Positions 58,213 through 64,000 of a stretch of 64,000 bases of DNA are shown piece by piece; positions within the stretch are counted from its first letter, which is position 1; each line of letters begins with the position of its first letter. The notes beneath the pieces were generated by a model. The model was given only the letters and a program-made list of their open reading frames with translations. It did not search any database and had not been told where the DNA came from. The DNA is from Daedaleopsis sinensis (lineage: Eukaryota; Basidiomycota; Agaricomycetes; Polyporales; Polyporaceae): assembly GCA_033807695.1 (NCBI GenBank), contig CM066300.1, forward strand, positions 2,170,001 through 2,234,000, written 5' to 3'. The position numbers and the translations under genes are program-made.

Positions 58213-59183
58213 TCACAGACCAGGTACACTTTTCAAGAGACTCGTGATATCTGTTGTACAGTCAAGTTCTTCGTACGACGTCGAGAACACAGATTCAAAA
58301 GCTTGGTTTGCCTCCGCCGTCTGCAACCGACCTCGTTTAGTACGACTCTAATGAGAGTTAAGCAAAATCCCACCTCTCCTCCACAATATTCGTAGTCATC
58401 CCATTCCTCATCCTCCTCAGCATGCATCAGCGTCAGCATCTCACGACGAATTTGCGTCAGACCGCCCTGCAACTGCAAGCCTTGCATGGTTTCCCCGGTT
58501 TTGCGTACCGCAACTTGCACCTCTTTAGCCTCACCAGTCGGCTTCTTCTCTTTCTTCGGTGCAGGGGCGGGTGCGGGCTCGTCTGGATCTGGAGGGGGGC
58601 CATCATCCTCGTCGGAGTCGTCACCCCCTCGGGTACGCCTACTCTTCCGCAAATGCATGTCCATGTAGGTCAAGGTCGGCCGGAACTGGTGGGTTTCATC
58701 GATCGGGTGTAGGTGTAATCGTCCTGCATGCTGATACTTTCAGACCGCAATTGCGCATACCAGATAGACAAGAGGCGCACCATTGCGAAGAATACCCAAC
58801 ACGTACACTCCTGTTTGTGGTACCTGTTCGCTGCGCAAACGGACCTCGGACAATCTCGCCTCATCCCCTTCCCTCTGTTTGACCTTGGGTAGCTCCTGGT
58901 TCTTTTCTTTGTCATCTTCTACGCGCGCGGCACCAAGCTCCTTTGACCTGTCGCCATTCCATACTTCAGGTCGAGTATCGACGGGGATGTGCACCTCAAG
59001 CCGCTTCGCATTAGACTTTCGACGAGCACGGATACGCTTCCCGCTAGCCGCGGCGGATGGGGGCACCTCTAGTGGACGCGTGAGGAGAGGGAATTGGTGG
59101 AGATGGATATTCGGCTGAAGGGCATTCGAGTAGTGCACAGGGATGACGCTCACGAGTCTGTCCTCGACCTCCATCGAGTCCAT
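58213..59183 (-). CDS. RPC37: RNA polymerase III subunit Rpc37 (RPC5)
   Basis: Pol III-specific subunit that pairs with Rpc53 in initiation, termination and reinitiation. Starts MDSMEVEDRLVSVIPVHYSN, the Rpc37/RPC5 beginning, then LQPNIHLHQFPLLTRPL. The central block VYVLGILRNGRLHLHPIDE continues to HQFRPTLTYMDMHL and needs the intron at about 58722-58778. Then comes an acidic/basic stretch, SDEDDGPPPDPDEPAPAPAP, KKEKKPTGEAKEVQVAVRK. A final intron (after YEYCGGE) leads to TAEANQAFESVFSTSYEELD and the end TSLLKSVPGL. About 290 residues. An in-frame upstream ATG at 59201 is possible; 59183 matches the conserved start. It is head-to-head with TFIIIA. Confidence 0.88.
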
Positions 59184-59328
59184 GGTCGCGGTCAAGTGCA
59201 CTTACATAGACGCCCATAGAGAACTCGTCTTCGGCGCGTAAATTTCTCGAAATGGATCTCACCTTGCAACGCGCATGTACCTCCGCCTCCTCTCTTGAAT
59301 CCAGCTTAACTCTCTCTTCCGGCCTGCT
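59184..59328. promoter_or_regulatory. bidirectional promoter of RPC37 and TFIIIA
   Basis: Only 145 bp separate the start codons of two Pol III-machinery genes transcribed in opposite directions. No clear TATA is visible. Shared control is inferred. Confidence 0.55.
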
Positions 59329-61064
59329 ATGGCGACTTTTTCCGAACCCTCATCGTCTACCTCAACCATCACTTTACGCAAGCGCAAACACCGAGATTCC
59401 CTAGTCATACACCTTTCCTCGCCATCTCCGAGTTGCGACAACGACCCTATCTACACCGAGTCCGACCACGATGCCGGTCAAGCATCCGATGCCTCCATAG
59501 CCACGCGACGGGCTCGCACGCCAAGGCAGAGTAAGCGTTATGTATGTGGCTTTGACGGGTGCGGAAAGGCCTACTCGAAGCCATCCAGGTTAGCGGAGCA
59601 CGAGCGGTCACATACGGGAGACGTACGTAGAATCCGAGGATTCCTCGAGGGATTGTTGATAGTCAAGCGTTGTCTAGCGTCCATATGTTTGTTCCACATG
59701 CCATAAGTCATACCTTCGTGAAACCCATCTCCAAGCACACACGCGGGCCCATCTCCCAAGCTCCGCAAAACCGTTTGTATGCGAGGATCCGGACTGCGGG
59801 AAGCGGTTCTGGACGACACAACACCTGCGTGTGCATACTGAACTTCATCGCGGAGAGAAGCCGTTTAAGGTAAGAGATTTAAGAGTCTTTCCAGTTCGTC
59901 TAGATGATGACCGAGGAACCTTCCTAGTGTACCGAGTCCAACTGCGAGGCCGCTTTCTCTAAACATCATCAACTGCGAGAACATATATGCACAGTGCACT
60001 CTCCTCCAGGTACAAAGCCATACCGCTGTGAGCACTCAGGATGTACAAAGTCCTTCGCAACGAACCAAAAGCTTGCGGCTCATGTAAAGATACATGAAGG
60101 TTAGACTTTCTCCCGAACCAACGGACACGATCTCAACCCACCTCACAGAGAAACGGTATACATGTGTCCACCAGTCCTGTTTACCTGCCCAGGGCGCGTC
60201 CCCGACCTACTATTCTACATGGACTGCCCTCCAACACCACATGCGTACTGCACACCCACCGACATGCCCGCATTCGTCATGCAAGGGCAAAACCTTCTCG
60301 CAACAGAAGGGTCTCCGTGCACACCTGAAGATACACGCTCAGCGTGATATCGAAGCTGACATCGACGTCGCGGTCGATTCCGAAGAAGATGAGGCTGAGC
60401 GTCCCCGGAAACGACGAAGGGGCGGGGAGGTCGGCCGCGACTGGGCATGTGAGGTAGAAGGCTGTGGCAAGGACTTCAAATCTGTATGTTTGTTCCTCCC
60501 TATCCCAATGAGTCGGTGCAATACTGACGCGGAGCGGGTCTCTAGAAGAAAGCCCTCGCAACGCACCACAACATCACCCACCTCGGGCGGCGCGACTTCG
60601 TGTGTCCCCACGAGCACTGCGAGCGTGCTTTCGGATACAAGCATCTTCTCCAGCGGCACCTCGCGAAGCTCCACGCCCCATCTGGGTCCGAGACCGGCTC
60701 GGGCAACGAAGGCGAGCACACCGAGACGGAGCCCGAATCCCCCGTTGTTTCTACACTCGAAATCGCGATGGGCATCGACTTTCTCACCGGCATGGCGTAC
60801 GCCACGCAGGCCAAGGAAGCCGTCAGGCAGGCGACCAAACTGCAATGCCCGCACCCTCGTCTACCTCCTCTGCTCATACCGGAAGAAATTGAGGCGGCTG
60901 CAGCGGGCAGCAAGCGACCGATTGGATGCCAATATGTCTTCAGCCGTGCATACGACCTCCGTCGTCATCTACAAGCCGAGCATGGGCTCAGGATTGACCG
61001 GGAGAAGGTCGACCAGTGGGTACGCGGCGAGAAGGATGGCAATACAGGAGCTGTATGGTCCTAG
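59329..61064 (+). CDS. PZF1: transcription factor IIIA (nine C2H2 zinc fingers)
   Basis: Binds the internal control region of 5S rRNA genes and recruits TFIIIC for Pol III. Acidic/basic N-terminus, then C2H2 fingers: YVCGFDGCGKAYSKPSRL, FVCEDPDCGKRFWTTQHL, FKCTESNCEAAFSKHHQL, YRCEHSGCTKSFATNQKL, YTCVHQSCL (with a long loop), PTCPHSSCKGKTFSQQKGL, WACEVEGCGKDFKSKKAL and FVCPHEHCERAFGYKHLL. A spacer of about 57 residues follows, then a ninth finger with an enlarged Cys-Cys loop (LQCPHPRL, CQYVFSRAYDLRRHLQAEH). The long spacer between fingers 8 and 9 is a known feature of yeast TFIIIA. About five introns, usually between fingers. The end is GNTGAVWS. It is divergent from RPC37. Confidence 0.93.
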
Positions 61065-61378
61065 CCCCCACCTGGACATTCCATCTCTCGCACATGTATC
61101 TGTATGCATCTATCGATGTGCTTCATATCAGATGCCTGCAGTGGTCCTGGATAACTTGCTAAGCTGAGTGCGACAAGACGTGCTAAATAATTGTAAGTGT
61201 AGTGCGAATATAGTACCCGATGTGTGCGATGTGTCACAGCAGTAGCGTCCCATCGTCAGAGCGAACAGCCAGTAAATGATACAGCATGGATCAGTCGTAT
61301 TGCGCGACAGTCCCTCCTCCAGTGTCCTCCTCGAGCAGACATCGTGATCAAGAGCGTGGGGATTGCTACAGGCCGCTG
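61065..61378. other. intergenic region, convergent 3' ends of TFIIIA and the GYF-like gene
   Basis: About 310 bp, AT-rich around 61150-61210. No gene seen. Confidence 0.5.
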
Positions 61379-64000
61379 TCATGACATCGGCGGCGCCGGG
61401 GACAGCTTCAGTATCCTGAACGTCGTGCTCGACTTCTCACACAGGTACATCTCATCCTCCTTCCGCCCCAGGAAGATAACCTCCTCGCCGAAGTCGCCGT
61501 CGCCGTCGCCAGACATGATGAAGTCGGTGCGCCCGGGCGACTTCGAAGGCCCGGTGCTCTGCTTCTTGCGAGGGGCGCCGCCGATCCGTGTCGCCATCGG
61601 CAGAGCCATCGCAGACAACCCGCCCTTCGAGGTGTCGAGCGGAGTCCCGATCTTCCAAACGAAGGGTCCGCGGCGGTTCGTGCTCGACTGCGGCGGGTTG
61701 AAATGGGGGAGGATGGTACGCGAGTGGTCGGCAGGCTTGAGAAGCGCATCGCCGAACTCGACAGCCTCGAGACCACCTTGGCGCATGGCGACTAGAACAG
61801 CGCCGTCTTTGACATCGAATGCCTCGAGGCGCTTCACATCTCCGAGGCGGCTGGACGGCCGCGGCTCATCCGCGGTATCGTCTTGACTCCACATGAAGCG
61901 ACCTTTCAAGACTGACCTGCCGCGCGAGTCGACGATAGTGGTACTATGCCCACCGCGGGAAGAGTAGAACAGCGCTGGCGGACCGAAGTGTCTCGGTTGA
62001 AGTAGCAGAGACTGAGGAGCAAGGAGGGGTTTCGTTGAGTCAGGCATAGGCATGGCAGTGTGGGCTGCAGCCGCTGGAGGAGAAGAGCGGAACGGATGCG
62101 TAGGGTCTACACATTGTAGGCGCAGATCCTTCAGTAGCGTGTACTCGGTATCCTCCTCGCGTCTGACCGGGAGGTCCGGAGGGAGCAGGCCGTCACGATA
62201 CCACGCTTGCATGAGGGTCGCTTTCCAGGGACCTAGCATGAGCCCGATTAACATCAATATATTCCTGTCTCGAATGAGTCGTACGCACCGTGAATAACAC
62301 CCTTGGGGTCGCGGTAAAACCACTTCGATGGAGGAGCAGGGGTAGGAACAGGCAAACCAGGAGGAGAGAACTGCACTTGCGACAAGTCCACGACCGCGTT
62401 GCCTTCGCCATCTGGTTCATACTGACTCCTGTAGTCCAGGAAGGAACCATACGTCGGAGGAATGATGTACTCATCCGCGATCGTGGCAAGCGGGAAGTTC
62501 GGAGCAAAGGACAACTGCTGGAACGTCGTGTATGGACTCATCTGAGCAGCCGCGAGCGTCACCAGCTCATCGGTCGAGTTCGTGATGGCGGCGCCGGTAT
62601 CAATGGGCAGCTGGCTCGTAGACTCCGACGGCGGCGAAGCTAACCCGGAGGTCGCTACCGCCTGCGGGTCGTCCATGGCAGGTGGTGTAGCAGCGACGCC
62701 GATAGTGACATTGACGGACACGTCCTCTTCGCCGTTCGCATGCCCGACGTCCGTGTCTGCATCGGGCGACTGTCCTGACAGCTCGCGAGCACGTCGACGA
62801 GCCGCGCGGCGTTCCGCGCGTCCAATCCTCACTTCACGGACGCGGACGGTGGCGGGCTCCAATCCGAACACGTTCTGTGAGAAAACCAGGAACACCTCCA
62901 CCAGGTCGTCGCCTTGCAGCTGCAGTTCCAGAGACCGTGGTGAGTCGGGCAGGATGAACGTGCGCGACAGGCCGAGAGCGGTGCGGTACGTTCCTGCGAA
63001 CAGCTCGACCTTCTCGCCATTGTCTCCGCAAAGAATCGCAAGGAAGCTGTGGACGCCGCACCTTAGAACCCTATTTAATGTGCGGCTGAGACGAATGGAA
63101 GCTCACCTCTTCTTTGCCGTTTCCACGGCCTTCACCGCTACTGCACCCTTAGTACCTGGAAGCTTCACATACTCGAGCTTGGGAGCAGGAGCATGAGGCG
63201 GTGGAGGTAAACTGGCGGATCGGTCGGCGCCCGGACCAACCAATCGAGGCACAGGTGGAGCGTCGTCAGAACGCCGGCCCAAAGCGCTATTGAGGAGACG
63301 CGGGAGGAAGCGAGAGTGGGACGACGCAGACGAAGGCTGTGGCACTGGTAGTGGAGGAACATCTACGGACGCCTGAGGGGTGGTTGCGGTGCTTGGGCCG
63401 GGAGATGTTGAAGGGCGCCGAGTGGTTCTTGCCGGTGTAGTGGTTCTTGCCGGTGTGACGGTTGCAGTTGACGGCGAAGATGTGATGCGGCTCGAGCTAG
63501 CACGAGTGAGGACGGTTGGCCGTCGCTCGCGCATTTCGGGTGCACGAGGTGGCTCAGCTATCCCAGCCTGTGAAAGTTCAGACAAAGACGGGATGGATGA
63601 CTGCGATTGACCAGATGGGTTGGAGAAGACGCCACCAAGTACAGACCACCGGCGCCGTCGTCTGTTCGACTGGTCGCCGGCACTTTGTCTGGTATAGGTC
63701 GAATGCGATTCCGACGTTCTAGGGCTACTGGGTGGCACGTCCCCTTCGGCTTGAGGCTGTGAGTGGATGAGGATAGGCTCTTGTTCCCGCCGGGTCCCTA
63801 CTGGAGGTATGTCGGGGAGACGACTCTCGAATAAGGCTTCAGCGAGAGTGATGCGCTCTCGAGTGGGAGTAGTGGGGGAAGAGGGAGCGGGCTCCGCATC
63901 CTCTTCCTCCTCACCGTCAGCATCGCCGTCGCCGTCCATTTCTGGAGAGAGGGCCCCATCTTCATCCCGGGGCGGAGCCCCCAACGTCAATGCCTGACGC
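61379..64000 (-). CDS. GYF-domain-like protein, N-terminus outside the window
   Basis: The 3' part of a gene running off the right edge; the frame is open at 64000. Order: acidic Ser/Pro/Thr-rich disordered region with TPART repeats (63110-63990); a conserved block SFLAILCGDNGEKVELFAGT then LVEVFLVFSQNVFGLEPATV and a basic helix RIGRAERRAARRRARELS (62760-63060). A GYF-like domain follows: KWFYRDPKGVIHGPWKATLM, QAWYRDGLLPPDLPVRR (62190-62350, split by an intron after IHG). The domain has GPW in place of the usual GPF and GLL in place of GYF. The C-terminal half has SRGRSVLKGRFMWSQDD and a phosphoacceptor-rich end. GYF domains bind Pro-rich ligands in mRNA and membrane-trafficking factors; ligand binding here is uncertain. 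Complete in the window except the 5' end. Confidence 0.82.

Overview
The window is nuclear DNA of a filamentous basidiomycete, most likely an Agaricomycete. Genes are dense and split by many short introns of about 50-60 nt with GT(R)NGT donors. Coding DNA is GC-rich, and the gene families fit (GH131, GH3, extracellular cupredoxin, Fus3/Kss1 MAP kinase, INO80). I saw no rRNA, tRNA, CRISPR, transposon or provirus. There are 22 supported protein genes; all but the last appear complete. The species assignment beyond Agaricomycetes is inference. Exon borders were placed by eye from splice signals and reading frame.

Layout. 0-12 kb holds INO80 (+), a large DEVH-box helicase of the DHX29/DHX57/YLR419W type (+), and ribosomal protein eL22 (-). 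12-24 kb: CBF5/dyskerin (+), divergent from RPL22; a GPI-type two-domain cupredoxin (-); a TEY MAP kinase (+); an uncharacterised SAP-like/coiled-coil protein (-). 24-38 kb: a flavocytochrome b2-type L-lactate dehydrogenase (+); GAR transformylase ADE8 (-); a seven-TM protein with a very long disordered tail (+); a J-domain protein with a Gly-rich membrane hairpin (+); a disordered coiled-coil protein (+); an uncharacterised basic/Ser-rich protein (-). 39-46 kb is a two-gene secreted glucan-degradation block: GH131 glucanase and GH3 beta-glucosidase, head-to-tail. 46-58 kb: a multi-LIM protein with an in-protein TG(N/D) tandem repeat (-), an Na,K-ATPase-like P-type ATPase (-), and an uncharacterised helical protein (-). 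58-64 kb: RPC37 (-) and TFIIIA (+) share a 145-bp promoter, followed by a GYF-like protein (-) that runs off the right edge.

Functional themes. Three loci concern ribosome or RNA production: RPL22/CBF5, RPC37/TFIIIA and the helicase. The RPL22/CBF5 and RPC37/TFIIIA pairs are head-to-head on short shared promoters, which suggests co-regulation. Secreted enzymes and surface proteins (cupredoxin, GH131, GH3) carry TATA-like boxes close to their starts. I found no single new defence-type or metabolic system. The most novel material is in the lineage-specific proteins: the LIM/TG-repeat protein, the 7-TM protein, the J-domain hairpin protein and the atypical P-type pump.
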